Assembly: GCF_036670015.1 (NCBI RefSeq)
Contig: NZ_CP137636.1
Span: forward strand, 3,636,501-3,700,500
Length of the DNA: 64,000 nt
Source: Niallia sp. XMNu-256
Lineage (GTDB): Bacteria > Bacillota > Bacilli > Bacillales > Cytobacillaceae
Reading direction: 5' to 3'
The position numbers and the translations under genes were made by a program. Under the pieces are notes generated by a model that was not told the origin of the DNA, did not search any database, and was given only the letters and a program-made list of their open reading frames with translations. Positions 26,823 to 36,717 of the stretch are shown here, piece after piece; position 1 is the first letter of the stretch, and each line of letters begins with the position of its first letter.

Positions 26823-26990
26823 TTATTTCCCTGGTTGTTTATTTACTTGGCGCCCGCTTTTTTTCTGGCTTTGATGGCCTGCCGGATTGCCGAAATCAAA
26901 CTCACTGCCTAATTCAACACTATTCTTTTGATCTTGTTTCTCGATTTGTGATCTTGTTTGCTCTTTGTTTTGCATTCCTTGGTTTGACAC
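26823..26990 (-). CDS. Small hydrophilic protein, possibly SASP-like
   Basis: A 55-residue, Gln/Lys-rich protein (MSNQGMQNKEQTRSQIEK ... NSVELGSEFDFGNPAG ... KQPGK). AAGGAG lies nine bases before the GTG. The Q-rich head followed by GSEF resembles a single unit of gamma-type small acid-soluble spore proteins, but similarity is too short to be sure. It is monocistronic and ends at a shared terminator. Confidence 0.5.
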   Translation of the reverse strand: MSNQGMQNKEQTRSQIEKQDQKNSVELGSEFDFGNPAGHQSQKKSGRQVNKQPGK

Positions 26991-27083
26991 AAGCGTCATC
27001 TCCTTTTAATTGATCCCTTTTAATATGTACAATTTTGACTGAATTAACCGATAAGATGACGTCAATAAATTGAATAACACACC

Positions 27084-27119
27084 AAAAACAGCTCTCATAT
27101 TTGCTATATGAGAGCTGTT
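27084..27119 (-). terminator. Terminator of the lipoate ligase gene
   Basis: AACAGCTCTCATAT and ATATGAGAGCTGTT form a 14-bp stem, with TTTTTGG following on the minus strand. Confidence 0.85.
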
Positions 27120-27135
27120 CCTTGTTTGAAATTTT

Positions 27136-28131
27136 TTAGTAGATCAATCCAATAAATTCGTCTTTCTCGATGTTTCCAAAGTAGTGTGGGATGTCAATGT
27201 CCTGTAATGCTTCTTCAAGGGCAGTTCTTTCGTAGCGTACCCCTTTTAGCTTTTCTTCAATATCAGCTACTTCGCCCCAACCGAAGAAGTCGCCATAGAT
27301 TTTGATATCCTTGATAACCCCTTTTGCGACATCAAGACGCACATCGATGGTTCCTACCGGGAAACGATGGGAGTGTTGCATATCAAATTTAGGGGACTTT
27401 CCATAATTCCATTCCCATGTTTGATATTTATTTTTCGAAAGCTCATGGATTTTCTCCCAATCCTTGTCTGTGAGCACGTATTCCTTGATCTCGCCGCCTT
27501 CTTGTTCAAACACGCTTTTCAATATGAATTGGCGAAACTCCTCAATTGTCATCGGCTCATTGATAAAATCGGAAATATTTCCAACCCGAGCCCGAACGGA
27601 TTTAACGCCTTTGGATTCAATCTTTTCCTTTTTCGGCCTTAATGCTTTCCCTACATTGTCCAGATCCGATTGGAGCATAAGTGTTCCATGTGTATACATC
27701 CGGCCGCCTGTAGCAAATTGAGCCGTTCCAGATACCTTCTTTCCATCAATCTCAATATCATTACGACCCATTAATTGAGCATTTGCGCCCAACCTCTGAA
27801 GTGCATCAATTACCGGCTTGGTGAACTTTTTAAAATTATCTTGCAGACTATTGCCTTCATCTTTTGTAATAAAACTATAATTTAAGTTGCCTAAGTCATG
27901 ATACACGGCCCCACCACCAGACATCCGGCGTACAACAATTACATTGCTCTTTTCAACATACTCTGTATTAATCTCTTCAATCGTATTTTGATTACGACCA
28001 ATGATAATGGAAGGAGCATTAATATAAAAAAGCAAATAAGATTCATTAATATCCAAGTGCGTTAAGATGTACTCTTCAATGGCTAAATTAATTTGCGGAT
28101 CGTTAATTCCTTTATTATCGACAAATAACAT
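27136..28131 (-). CDS. lplJ: Lipoate-protein ligase A family
   Basis: Attaches free lipoate, via lipoyl-AMP, to lipoyl domains of 2-oxoacid dehydrogenases and GcvH. The 331-residue length fits LplA/LplJ with its C-terminal accessory domain. The binding motif RRMSGGGAVYHDLGN and the catalytic lysine in KKVSGTAQ are intact, as is GRNQNT near residue 46. It is a single-gene unit with its own terminator; a short R1 repeat lies just upstream of the start. Best match by eye is Bacillus LplJ. Confidence 0.92.
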   Translation of the reverse strand: MLFVDNKGINDPQINLAIEEYILTHLDINESYLLFYINAPSIIIGRNQNTIEEINTEYVEKSNVIVVRRMSGGGAVYHDLGNLNYSFITKDEGNSLQDNFKKFTKPVIDALQRLGANAQLMGRNDIEIDGKKVSGTAQFATGGRMYTHGTLMLQSDLDNVGKALRPKKEKIESKGVKSVRARVGNISDFINEPMTIEEFRQFILKSVFEQEGGEIKEYVLTDKDWEKIHELSKNKYQTWEWNYGKSPKFDMQHSHRFPVGTIDVRLDVAKGVIKDIKIYGDFFGWGEVADIEEKLKGVRYERTALEEALQDIDIPHYFGNIEKDEFIGLIY

Positions 28132-28152
28132 ATTACACTCACCTACTTTTTA

Positions 28153-28204
28153 TTTATCAGGCTTAACGGGCAGTAAGACCCCACTGATGGAAGTTTCACT
28201 TTAT
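28153..28204 (-). repeat. R1 repeat, copy 7 (short form, 52 bp)
   Basis: Minus strand ATAAAGTGAAACTTCC, then CATCAGTGGGGTCTTACTGC, then CCGTTAAGCCTGATAAA. It is the left and right ends of a full copy joined through a GTGGGG tract, as in copy 5. Confidence 0.85.
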
Positions 28205-28365
28205 CCGAAAATGTTCTAACCCCCATCAGGATGCCCATTTTATCCACTTTTATGTATAGTTGCTCAGGCCTCGGTTTCCGGGGTAACATTTTGATTCATT
28301 ACATACTTATCCTTTTGTTTGAGTTCTCAAACTTGAATCATTATTCGATAGCATACACTAACAAA

Positions 28366-28412
28366 AATAAAGGTGCCCGCAGCCCTCCAAAGGAAGGTAC
28401 CGGCACCTCTTT
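28366..28412 (-). terminator. Terminator of the HPr gene
   Basis: AAAGAGGTGCCGG and a GGGCACCTTTATTTTT partner form a stem around AGGTGCC/GGCACCT on the minus strand, with a T-rich tail. The gene-free bases 28205-28365 hold nothing recognised. Confidence 0.75.
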
Positions 28413-28418
28413 ATTTGA

Positions 28419-28682
28419 TTAGATTAATTTGTTTTCTTGCATGGCTGTTGTTAAAGCTGCCATTGCATCTTCTGAATCGTCACCTTCTGCAATGATCTTT
28501 ACTTCCGATCCTTTAGAAACACCTAAAGACATCACACCCATGATCGACTTAAGGTTTACCTTTTTGCCGTTGAATTCCATACTAATATCGGAACTGAATT
28601 TTGTTGCGGTATTAACTAAAAGTGTTGCTGGACGTGCATGGATTCCTGCTTCATCAACAATTGTAAATGTTTTTTCTGCCAT
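28419..28682 (-). CDS. ptsH: Phosphocarrier protein HPr
   Basis: An 87-residue PTS phosphocarrier. The active histidine lies in GIHARPAT (His15), and the regulatory serine in [11 protein letters not shown] (Ser46), so this is HPr and not Crh. It carries phosphate from enzyme I to sugar permeases, and as Ser46-P acts with CcpA. ATG 28682 follows GAGGG. Unusually there is no ptsI beside it; it stands alone, 93 bases after transketolase on the same strand, and may be co-transcribed. Confidence 0.93.
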   Translation of the reverse strand: MAEKTFTIVDEAGIHARPATLLVNTATKFSSDISMEFNGKKVNLKSIMGVMSLGVSKGSEVKIIAEGDDSEDAMAALTTAMQENKLI

Positions 28683-28775
28683 TTCAAATCCCTCTTTCGC
28701 TGTGGTAATTTTTTTCAAAATTATTCATGTTTCCTTTGATGTTTGTCGGGAAAACTAATTTACACTAAACTAGTT

Positions 28776-30791
28776 TTATTGTTTTACTACCCTTTTAAAC
28801 GTTGCTACTACATTTTCCACAGTAAAACCGTATTCTTGTAATAGCGTGCTCGCTGGTGCAGATGCTCCAAATTGATCAATGGTTATTGTTTCACCTTTTA
28901 GACCAATATATTCTCTCCAACCAAATGAAGCGCCTAATTCAATTCCAACCCTGGCTTCTACATTTGATGGAAGGACACTTTCTTTATATTCGACAGATTG
29001 CTCTTGGAAACGCGGCCAGCTAGGCATGCTGACTACTGATACAGAGATTCCTTCTTTTTCTAATTCGTTTTGCGCTTGAAGTGCTAAGGAGACTTCTGAA
29101 CCCGTTGCGATTAAGAGACCTGCTGTTTCCCCTTTTGCTGGTGAAACAACGTAAGCACCTTTTTTCACACCTTCATAAACTTGTTCTTGATCGTTTGCCA
29201 GTGTTGGTAAATCTTGGCGTGTTAAAATTAAAGCAGTTGGGCGGTTGACACTTTCTAGTGCCAATCTCCATGCAGCTTGTGTTTCTTTCGCGTCAGCCGG
29301 ACGAATTACATCCACATTCGGCATTGCCCGTAATGCGGCAAGATGTTCAACTGGTTGGTGTGTTGGTCCATCTTCTCCAACGGCAATACTATCATGTGTA
29401 AACACATACGTTACCGGTAAGTTCATTAGAGCGGCTAAGCGAATCGCAGGACGTAGATAATCAGAGAATACAAAGAAAGTCGCACCGAATACTTTGACAC
29501 CGCCATGTAAGGCCATTCCGTTGATCGCTGCTCCCATCGCAAATTCACGAACACCGAACCAAATATTTCGGGCAGCATAGCCATCAAGCGCATAATTTTT
29601 TTCTGATGAGATCAACGTTTTATTAGAGCCAGCCAGGTCTGCAGAACCACCAATTAATTGTGGAACAACGTCAGCCGCTGCATTTAAGACTTTTCCAGAT
29701 GAAGCTCTTGTTGCCATTTTTGAATCATCTTCAAAGGTTGGAAGAGCCGCTTCCCAGTTCTCAGGAAGTTCACCTTTAACCGCGCTTTCCAATTGAGCCG
29801 CAAGTTCTGGATAGGCTTCCTTATAGTTAGCAAAAAGATCATTCCATGCTTGCTCTTTTGTTTTCCCTGCTTCAACGAAAGTGTTGTAATGTTCCCTTAC
29901 TTCTTCAGGTACATAAAATGGTTCTTCAAAATTCCAACCATAGAAAGACTTCGTTAATTTCACTTCATCTGTTCCAAGTGGCGCACCATGACTAACTGAT
30001 GAACCTGATTTATTTGGCGAACCATATCCAATGGTTGTCTTCACTTCAATTAAAGTCGGACGGTTTGTATCTGCTTTTGCCTCTTGAATCGCTTTTTGGA
30101 TCTCGTCCAAATCATTTCCATCTTCTACACGAAGGACTTGCCAGCCGTATGCCTCATAACGTTTGGCAACACTTTCAGAGAAGGATAGATTTAAATCCCC
30201 ATCTAAAGAGATGTCGTTTGAATCATATAGAACAACTAGACGGCCTAGTTTGAGGTGAGCTGCTAGAGAAGCCGCTTCTGCAGAAACCCCTTCCATTAAA
30301 TCCCCATCGCCACAAAGGCTGTATGTATAGTGGTCAATTACTTGATAATTTTCTTTATTGTATGTTTCGGCTAGGTGTCGTTCAGCCATTGCCATTCCCA
30401 CTGCCATCGCAATTCCCTGACCTAGTGGACCTGTTGTGGCATCCACTCCTGCTGTGTGGCCGAACTCCGGATGTCCTGGTGTTTTACTTCCCCATTGACG
30501 GAAATTTTTCAAGTCGTCAAGGGATACATCATAGCCAAATAAGTGAAGCATGCTGTATAATAACGCCGATCCATGACCAGCCGATAATACAAAACGATCA
30601 CGGTTCAACCAATCAGGATTACTTGGATTGAAGTTCATCTCTTTTGCCCATAATGTGTATGCCATTGGAGCAGCACCCATCGCAATTCCCGGATGACCTG
30701 AATTGGCTTTTTCAATGGAATCAATAGATAATGTACGGATTGTGTTGATGGCTAATTGCTCAATATTTTGTTTCGTTTGTAATGACGTCAA
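28776..30791 (-). CDS. tkt: Transketolase
   Basis: Transfers two-carbon ketol units in the pentose phosphate pathway. Full length (671 residues). The thiamine-diphosphate motif begins GDGDLMEG and ends at [10 protein letters not shown]. Substrate and cofactor residues are seen in SGHPG, GPLGQG, and [17 protein letters not shown]. It carries no fusion or damage. A full R1 repeat lies directly upstream, between it and the next gene. Confidence 0.96.
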   Translation of the reverse strand: MTSLQTKQNIEQLAINTIRTLSIDSIEKANSGHPGIAMGAAPMAYTLWAKEMNFNPSNPDWLNRDRFVLSAGHGSALLYSMLHLFGYDVSLDDLKNFRQWGSKTPGHPEFGHTAGVDATTGPLGQGIAMAVGMAMAERHLAETYNKENYQVIDHYTYSLCGDGDLMEGVSAEAASLAAHLKLGRLVVLYDSNDISLDGDLNLSFSESVAKRYEAYGWQVLRVEDGNDLDEIQKAIQEAKADTNRPTLIEVKTTIGYGSPNKSGSSVSHGAPLGTDEVKLTKSFYGWNFEEPFYVPEEVREHYNTFVEAGKTKEQAWNDLFANYKEAYPELAAQLESAVKGELPENWEAALPTFEDDSKMATRASSGKVLNAAADVVPQLIGGSADLAGSNKTLISSEKNYALDGYAARNIWFGVREFAMGAAINGMALHGGVKVFGATFFVFSDYLRPAIRLAALMNLPVTYVFTHDSIAVGEDGPTHQPVEHLAALRAMPNVDVIRPADAKETQAAWRLALESVNRPTALILTRQDLPTLANDQEQVYEGVKKGAYVVSPAKGETAGLLIATGSEVSLALQAQNELEKEGISVSVVSMPSWPRFQEQSVEYKESVLPSNVEARVGIELGASFGWREYIGLKGETITIDQFGASAPASTLLQEYGFTVENVVATFKRVVKQ

Positions 30792-30842
30792 CGCTCTGAT
30801 ACCACCTTACGATTCATTTTCATGATGAAAAAATAGATTAGC

Positions 30843-31045
30843 ATAAAGTGAAACTTCCGTGAGTCGGGTTTCCTCTCATCCCCCACTGATGGAAAGCTTA
30901 AGCCACAGCTTGCTAGTCACGCAGACGTTGCCGGAGGCGTATTTAGTCTGTGTTCAACTTCCGCAGCTTTACGAGCAGTTGATCCCCCCACCTATCCTCT
31001 ATTATTATTGAGGTGGAGGTCTTACCGTTCGTTAAGCCTGAAAAA
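30843..31045 (+). repeat. R1 repeat, copy 8 (full length, about 203 bp)
   Basis: From ATAAAGTGAAACTTCC to GTTAAGCCTGAAAAA. The central hairpin pairs CGCAGACG-side sequence with AGTCTGTGT, and the right hairpin pairs CCCCCCACCT with AGGTGGAGG. It sits in the promoter-proximal region of transketolase, opposite to its direction. Confidence 0.85.
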
Positions 31046-31285
31046 CCTATCTTACACCATGCTTTTTAGGATATCTGCACAAATGTGACAATGTGCAGTA
31101 TCTATTAATTATTGTAGAATTTATTAGTAGAACTGTCCATATGAAACTAGTAAGTTTCTGACCTATAAAAGGATTCGTTCAAATTCTGGTGACTTTTTCT
31201 AGTTTTCCGATTCCAAAAAGGAAATATTCCTCAAGTTAAAGGATCAGCAGATATTAAAAACTCATCCTATTATTTCACCTTCCCT

Positions 31286-32755
31286 TTATAAAGGTATTTC
31301 ATTCGCGTAAAATAAATCTGCGATCCCTTCGTTGTTCTTTTCCATTTGTTTGATTTGTTCGCTCACAATTCGATGCTTTTGAGTTAACCTTTTTAAAGTC
31401 GCTTCCTGTTTTTGTTTTCCCGCTTCTTCTCTATTTTTAGCCGCTCTTAATTCAACCATATTTCTCTCCATTAAACGAACTTTTTCACGTTCATTTCGCG
31501 CAAATGGGCTCGTCGATTTTAAAACAGCCTCGACCATTCTATCTAAAATCAAATCTAATTTGTTTTCTTCATCCTTAATATCTAATGGTGTCGTCAAACT
31601 CTTGATTTGACTGCTAATTTTCCTAAATAAGTTCTTTTCAATGGATGGGTTTTGTCGTGGAGATTCTAATTCTCTTATCTTGTTTATTACTATCCGATAT
31701 TCATCTTTATGCTGTGAAAAAGAGGAAGATATGTTTAATGTATCAAAGTTGATTAATTTTAAGGCAGATTTAATCCGTTGCTTCTCAGCCTCTATCTTTT
31801 CTAGTTCCTCAGAGATGAGAAACTTGTATTTCTTTATTTCCCCCTCATGTTGATCGAATTGCAGGCTCGCTTCGATTTGATCGTTTTCAATTTTCCCCAA
31901 CCTTCCTTGAAGGCGTTGATACCTCTTATAGCGTCTTTCCCATTCCTGAATAAATGACTCATATTCAACGTCGGTCCCAGCTTTATTCATATAAGGGAGG
32001 ACCATTTGCATAATAACAATCGGTAATAATTTACTTTGATGGCTAACAAGCAATGCTTGATTGCCTAATAAAAGCGAAATATTTGCGGCTAGATTCGCTG
32101 TTGTGATGTTAAAGGCAAAACCACTCACTTCAGCAATTACAGAAAACACCACACTTGTTCCTTGGGTATACATCGCTTTCCAAACGCTTTCAACTGTACA
32201 TGGATCCATTCCTAGTTTTTCCTTGATTAGTTCTTGATCGTGCTCTGCCAAACTACAAATATATGTATGGACCTGGGTTGCAAACTTAGTCTGATCTTCA
32301 ATTGAAAACTCTAGAAAACTATTGTCTAACTCTCGATATACTTTTCCCATTTGAAACTGAACGATTTGCTGTAATTTAGTTAACTGTGATTGACTCTCTG
32401 TAAATTCACGAAACGACTTGTCTTGCTTGTGGTACAGCTCATATACCGCCTGAATCAATTCACTACATTGGTTCTCTATTTCTGTTTGTGATGTGTACTT
32501 GCTTACACGCAATTTTAGTAGTTTTACCATTTCTAAAAGTAAATCTACTTGGATCTCAGGGTCGTTTTTATCGAGTTTATTCATCTCTTCTTCTAAATGC
32601 TTTGAGAGATGATCGATGCTTTCTTTTGAAAACAGGTCTTTTGTTTTCGACGTTAAAAGATGTCCACTGTTCGTCCTACATAATAACGCATAGATCCTTT
32701 TAAGATCTTTTCCCTTTAAAGACACTAAACCATTGGCTAGTATTTGACCGTCCAT
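31286..32755 (-). CDS. Large coiled-coil protein with a central hydrophobic segment
   Basis: A 489-residue protein I do not recognise. Residues 40-180 and 265-485 are mostly charged helices with heptads. Between them, residues about 200-260 are hydrophobic with small residues (IAEVSGFAFNITTANLAAN and LLPIVIMQMVLPYM). There is no signal peptide. This layout resembles the YaaW/DUF3944 type, where a glycine/alanine-rich segment follows a helical part, or a membrane-inserting hairpin of helical toxins, but neither is established. ATG 32755 has AGGGGTGG eight bases upstream; it is monocistronic. Confidence 0.7.
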   Translation of the reverse strand: MDGQILANGLVSLKGKDLKRIYALLCRTNSGHLLTSKTKDLFSKESIDHLSKHLEEEMNKLDKNDPEIQVDLLLEMVKLLKLRVSKYTSQTEIENQCSELIQAVYELYHKQDKSFREFTESQSQLTKLQQIVQFQMGKVYRELDNSFLEFSIEDQTKFATQVHTYICSLAEHDQELIKEKLGMDPCTVESVWKAMYTQGTSVVFSVIAEVSGFAFNITTANLAANISLLLGNQALLVSHQSKLLPIVIMQMVLPYMNKAGTDVEYESFIQEWERRYKRYQRLQGRLGKIENDQIEASLQFDQHEGEIKKYKFLISEELEKIEAEKQRIKSALKLINFDTLNISSSFSQHKDEYRIVINKIRELESPRQNPSIEKNLFRKISSQIKSLTTPLDIKDEENKLDLILDRMVEAVLKSTSPFARNEREKVRLMERNMVELRAAKNREEAGKQKQEATLKRLTQKHRIVSEQIKQMEKNNEGIADLFYANEIPL

Positions 32756-32890
32756 GTTTACACCCACCCCTAGCGTTTGTTCGTTAGTTCAATTATATCG
32801 TTCATCAGTCACAGTGGCGACTTAGATGATTGAATTTTATGAAAATAGATGTGGAATGGTGGTTTTCTTACCGATTTTACTTAAATAATC

Positions 32891-33110
32891 GAGTTTTGTG
32901 ACGTTCTATTCCGTTCTGCTGATAACAGCAATTTTCACTTATATCATCCATTTTTGCGTTTATCTCCTAGTCGATAAACGCATTTTTATAGCTTCCTTCT
33001 CGATTTTGCGGCCATCAAGCTGCCGATAACGGCAAATTTTACTTATGCTATCAAGTTTTGCGGCTATCCCCCTGTTGTTAACTGCAAAATCTCCTTTTAT
33101 GTGTGAAATT
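32891..33110. repeat. Tandem array C1: four units, mostly 52-bp period
   Basis: Units begin TTTTGC(G) at about 32894, 32952, 33004 and 33056; the last two intervals are exactly 52. Each holds an inverted pair, best seen as TGCGTTTATC/GATAAACGCA. Related units lie at 50527-50690. The rest of the 32756-33249 spacer is AT-rich and holds the promoter of the ABC operon. Confidence 0.8.
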
Positions 33111-33249
33111 TCCCTTCATTAATATTGTAATAAAGAGGATAGAATAATAGTATATACATATTGGTTTTGTTCGGCTGAATGTTCAGTTTTGCAGTTCTAG
33201 AGCATATCTATGAATAGGTGGACTATTTATTAATTGTGAGGTGAATGAT

Positions 33250-34857
33250 TTGAAAGGAAACCATTTCAGATTTATATTTTTTGCTCTTTTTATTTTTGTG
33301 CTTGCGGGCTGTACGGAGTCGAAGCCCGCTCCCGAAAATACAAAAGACAACGAACGAAAAAATGACGAGCTAGTGCTTGCCTTTGGGTCGGAGCCTGAAA
33401 GTGGTTTTGATCCGACGACAGGCTGGGGGCGCTATGGCTCTCCGCTTTTTCAAAGTACATTGCTAAAAAGAGATGACAAACTTAATATTGTTCATGATTT
33501 GGCAACAGGCTATGAGGTGAATGAAGCGGGCAATGTTTGGACCGTCCACATCCGAGATGATGTAAAATTCTCAGATGGACAACCTTTAACGGCTGACGAT
33601 GTTGTATTTACGTTTGAAACAGCTGCGAAAAATGGGTCTGTCGTGGATTTACATCTTTTAGAAAAAGTCGAGGCAACAGATAAGCATACTGTCCAATTTA
33701 CTTTAAAAGAGCCGCAATCAACCTTTGTGAACACGTTGATAGCTACGGGAATTGTGCCAGAACATGCATATGGGTCAGACTATGCTGAAAATCCGATCGG
33801 ATCTGGGCCGTTTCAGCTCGTCCAATGGGATAAAGGACAGCAAGTCATTGTTGAAGCAAATCCTGAATACTATGAAAAGCAGCCTTATTTTAAAAAGATA
33901 ACCTTTCTATTTTTAAACGAGGATGCTGCATTTGCTGCTGCTCAAGCGGGTAAAGTTGATTTGGCCGCCATCCCTGCAGCCTTTAGCAAACAAGAAGTAC
34001 CAGGGATGAAGTTGGAATCGTTCGAAACCGTTGACAATCGCGGAATTGCGTTTCCATATGTTAAGTCAGGAAAGCTTACAGAAGACGGGCATCCCATTGG
34101 GAATGATGTAACGGCCGATCCAGCGATTCGCCAAGCGATTAATCTGGCCGTTGACAGACAAGCCCTTGTTGATGGGATCTTAGAAGGACATGGTACCCCT
34201 GCTTATACGTCTGTTGACGGTCTTCCATGGTGGAATCCGGAAACCGTTATTGAAGAAGCTGATTTAGAAGGGTTAAGAAAGCTTTTAACGGAAGCAGGCT
34301 GGAAAGATGGGAACGGAGATGGAACGTTAGAGAAAGGGGCTTTAAAAGCTGAATTCACTCTGTATTATCCAGCGAATGATACGATACGACAATCCCTTGC
34401 GATTGCCGTTGCGGATAGGATGAAGCCACTTGGGATTGGCATCCACTTAGAAGGAGCCAGCTGGGACGTCATTGAAAAAGAAATGCATGCCAATCCTGTT
34501 CTAATGGGCTGGGGAAGTCATGACCCTTATGAAATGGTATCGATTTATGGAAGTGAAAATGCCGGGGTAGATTACTTTAACACAGGTTATTATCAAAATA
34601 AAACAGTAGACGACTATTTTGAAAAGGCGCTTCATGCTTCCACTGAAGAAGAAGCCATTCAATATTGGAAAAAAGCTCAATGGGATGGAACGACCGGTTT
34701 GAGTGCAAAAGGGGACGCTCCATGGGCATGGCTCGTGAATATTAATCACTTATACCTCGTGAAAGAAGGATTGGATATGGGTGAACAAAGAATCCATGTG
34801 CACGGACATGGCTGGCCAGCTACCGATAATATTGCCGATTGGAAGTGGACTGATTAA
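33250..34857 (+). CDS. ABC importer substrate-binding lipoprotein (nickel/peptide family 5)
   Basis: A 535-residue extracytoplasmic solute-binding protein of family 5 (NikA/CntA/OppA type). The lipoprotein signal ends VLAGC at about residue 20. Visible landmarks are LATGYEVNEAGNVWTVHIRD, SDGQPLTADDVVFTFE, GSGPFQLVQWDKG and a His-rich tail HVHGHGWP. It would deliver nickel, a nickel-metallophore or peptides to the downstream permeases. TTG 33250 is chosen, with GAGGTG six bases upstream. It converges on the nickel-pincer gene larA, which supports nickel as cargo by inference. Confidence 0.85.
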   Translation: MKGNHFRFIFFALFIFVLAGCTESKPAPENTKDNERKNDELVLAFGSEPESGFDPTTGWGRYGSPLFQSTLLKRDDKLNIVHDLATGYEVNEAGNVWTVHIRDDVKFSDGQPLTADDVVFTFETAAKNGSVVDLHLLEKVEATDKHTVQFTLKEPQSTFVNTLIATGIVPEHAYGSDYAENPIGSGPFQLVQWDKGQQVIVEANPEYYEKQPYFKKITFLFLNEDAAFAAAQAGKVDLAAIPAAFSKQEVPGMKLESFETVDNRGIAFPYVKSGKLTEDGHPIGNDVTADPAIRQAINLAVDRQALVDGILEGHGTPAYTSVDGLPWWNPETVIEEADLEGLRKLLTEAGWKDGNGDGTLEKGALKAEFTLYYPANDTIRQSLAIAVADRMKPLGIGIHLEGASWDVIEKEMHANPVLMGWGSHDPYEMVSIYGSENAGVDYFNTGYYQNKTVDDYFEKALHASTEEEAIQYWKKAQWDGTTGLSAKGDAPWAWLVNINHLYLVKEGLDMGEQRIHVHGHGWPATDNIADWKWTD

Positions 34858-34859
34858 CT

Positions 34860-35855
34860 GTGGCTTATCAAATAATTAAGTTTCTCTTATTAAAAGGAAT
34901 CCGGATGGGAACGTTGCTTGTTGCCATCTGTTTCATTTCCTTTCTACTCGTCAAAAATTCTCCGATTGACCCGGTTCAAGCCTATATCGGGGCAGATATG
35001 TTGAAAGTAAGTCCCGAGCAGCGTGCGGCAATTGAAAATTATTGGGGACTTAATGAACCAGTGATGGTTCAGTTTATCAACTGGGGATCTGCCTTGTTCA
35101 GCGGAGATTTAGGAACTTCAATGATCTTTCGCCGTCCTGTTGTTGACATTATTGGTGAACGTTTCTTCAACTCCTTAGCTCTCATGGTAACGGCTTGGGT
35201 GTTATCCGGCATTATCGGCTTTACTATGGGTGTCATTGCTGCGATGAAGAAAGGAACGTGGATCGATCGCATCATTAAATGGTATTGTTTCACCCTCGCC
35301 TCGACTCCAACATTTTGGATGGGGTTGCTGATTTTGATTGTTTTTGCTGTATGGCTAAAATGGTTTCCGATTGGGATGGGTGTTCCAGCAGGGGTCCTTG
35401 CCGAAGATGTGACATTGGCAGATAAAATTAACCATCTAATTCTCCCTGCTCTAACGCTTAGCATTGTCGGAGTGGCGAATGTCGCTTTGCATACAAGACA
35501 AAAGTTGATCGATGTGCTCGCTAGTGATTATGTGCTTTTCGCAAGAGCAAGAGGGGAATATGGCTTTCGCCTCTTTTGGAGACACGGGTTAAGAAACATC
35601 GCCTTGCCAGCGATTACGTTACAGTTTGCAGCGTTTAGCGAATTGTTTGGAGGGGCCGTGTTAGCTGAGCAAGTTTTTTCCTACCCTGGATTAGGACAGG
35701 CTACCGTAGAGGCTGGATTAAGAGGGGATGTTCCTTTGCTGCTAGGATTAGTTATTTTTAGTACCCTGTTTGTTTTTGCTGGTAATTTACTAGCGGATCT
35801 TAGTTATCGATTTTTAGATCCACGGATAAGAGAGGAGCGTTCGCTAGGATCATGA
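34860..35855 (+). CDS. ABC importer permease, NikB/DppB type
   Basis: A 331-residue permease with six membrane segments. It shows the N-terminal signature of this class (ISFLLVKNSPIDPVQAYIG) and the coupling loop DYVLFARARGEYGFRLFWRHGLRN. It starts three bases after the binding protein and overlaps the next permease by four bases (ATGA), so the operon is translationally coupled. Confidence 0.9.
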   Translation: MAYQIIKFLLLKGIRMGTLLVAICFISFLLVKNSPIDPVQAYIGADMLKVSPEQRAAIENYWGLNEPVMVQFINWGSALFSGDLGTSMIFRRPVVDIIGERFFNSLALMVTAWVLSGIIGFTMGVIAAMKKGTWIDRIIKWYCFTLASTPTFWMGLLILIVFAVWLKWFPIGMGVPAGVLAEDVTLADKINHLILPALTLSIVGVANVALHTRQKLIDVLASDYVLFARARGEYGFRLFWRHGLRNIALPAITLQFAAFSELFGGAVLAEQVFSYPGLGQATVEAGLRGDVPLLLGLVIFSTLFVFAGNLLADLSYRFLDPRIREERSLGS

Positions 35856-36688
35856 GGAACATACTCTCTGTTAATAGAAGGCAAAGAACCCTTTTTTCAA
35901 TCGTCTTTGCCGCTGTTTTTTTGGCACTGATTCTTTTAGGAAGCTTTTTACTCAACGAAAAAGGTCTAGCAAGCAATCTTCAAATTCGCCATTCTCCTCC
36001 CTCCTTTACCCATCCTTTTGGTACCGATTGGTTGGGAAGAGATATGTTTACACGAACAATAAAGGGGCTTTCGTTAAGTATTTGGGTTGGTTTAATTGGA
36101 GCGATTAGCAGTGTATCGATCGCTCTTTTTCTAGGGATGGCTGCTGCAACCATGGGGAAAGCAGCCGATCGATTCCTCTCATGGCTGATTGACCTTTTTC
36201 TAAGTGTCCCGCATTTAGTCACCTTGATTTTGATCTCCTTTACTCTCGGTGGCGGCTTTAAAGGGATTGTCATCGGCCTGGCGTTAACTCATTGGCCAAG
36301 CTTAGCCCGTGTGATTCGTGCAGAGGTGATGCAAGTTCGCTCCGCAGAGTTTGTGGAAGTGTCCCGGAAAATGGGAAAGTCAACATGGTGGATTGCGGTT
36401 CATCATATTCTCCCCCACGTTTTTCCCCAGCTTTTAATTGGGTTTATGCTGATGTTTCCACATGTGATTTTACATGAAGCAGCGGTTACCTTTTTAGGTT
36501 TGGGGATGTCTCCTCATGAACCAGCCATTGGGGTAATTTTATCGGAATCAATGAAACATTTATCTGCGGGAATGTGGTGGCTCGCTTTTTTCCCAGGGCT
36601 CTGCTTGCTGTTCATTGTCAGGGCATTTGATCAGATTGGTGAAAATGTGAGGGTGTGGATCGATCCAACGAGAGCTCCCGATGAATAA
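35852..36688 (+). CDS. ABC importer permease, NikC/DppC type
   Basis: A 278-residue partner permease. It has the DppC/NikC landmark HPFGTDWLGRDMFTRTIKG, the coupling loop AEFVEVSRKMGKSTWWIAVHHILPH, and AAVTFLGLGMSPHEPAIG. It forms the channel with the preceding permease. It is followed after 29 bases by the first ATPase. Confidence 0.9.
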   Translation: MRNILSVNRRQRTLFSIVFAAVFLALILLGSFLLNEKGLASNLQIRHSPPSFTHPFGTDWLGRDMFTRTIKGLSLSIWVGLIGAISSVSIALFLGMAAATMGKAADRFLSWLIDLFLSVPHLVTLILISFTLGGGFKGIVIGLALTHWPSLARVIRAEVMQVRSAEFVEVSRKMGKSTWWIAVHHILPHVFPQLLIGFMLMFPHVILHEAAVTFLGLGMSPHEPAIGVILSESMKHLSAGMWWLAFFPGLCLLFIVRAFDQIGENVRVWIDPTRAPDE

Positions 36689-36717
36689 TAAAAGACAAAT
36701 GTTGAGAGGTTAAAAGC

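Noticed and set aside
28419-28682. Crh instead of HPr
   Set aside because: The residue at position 15 is histidine, which Crh lacks.
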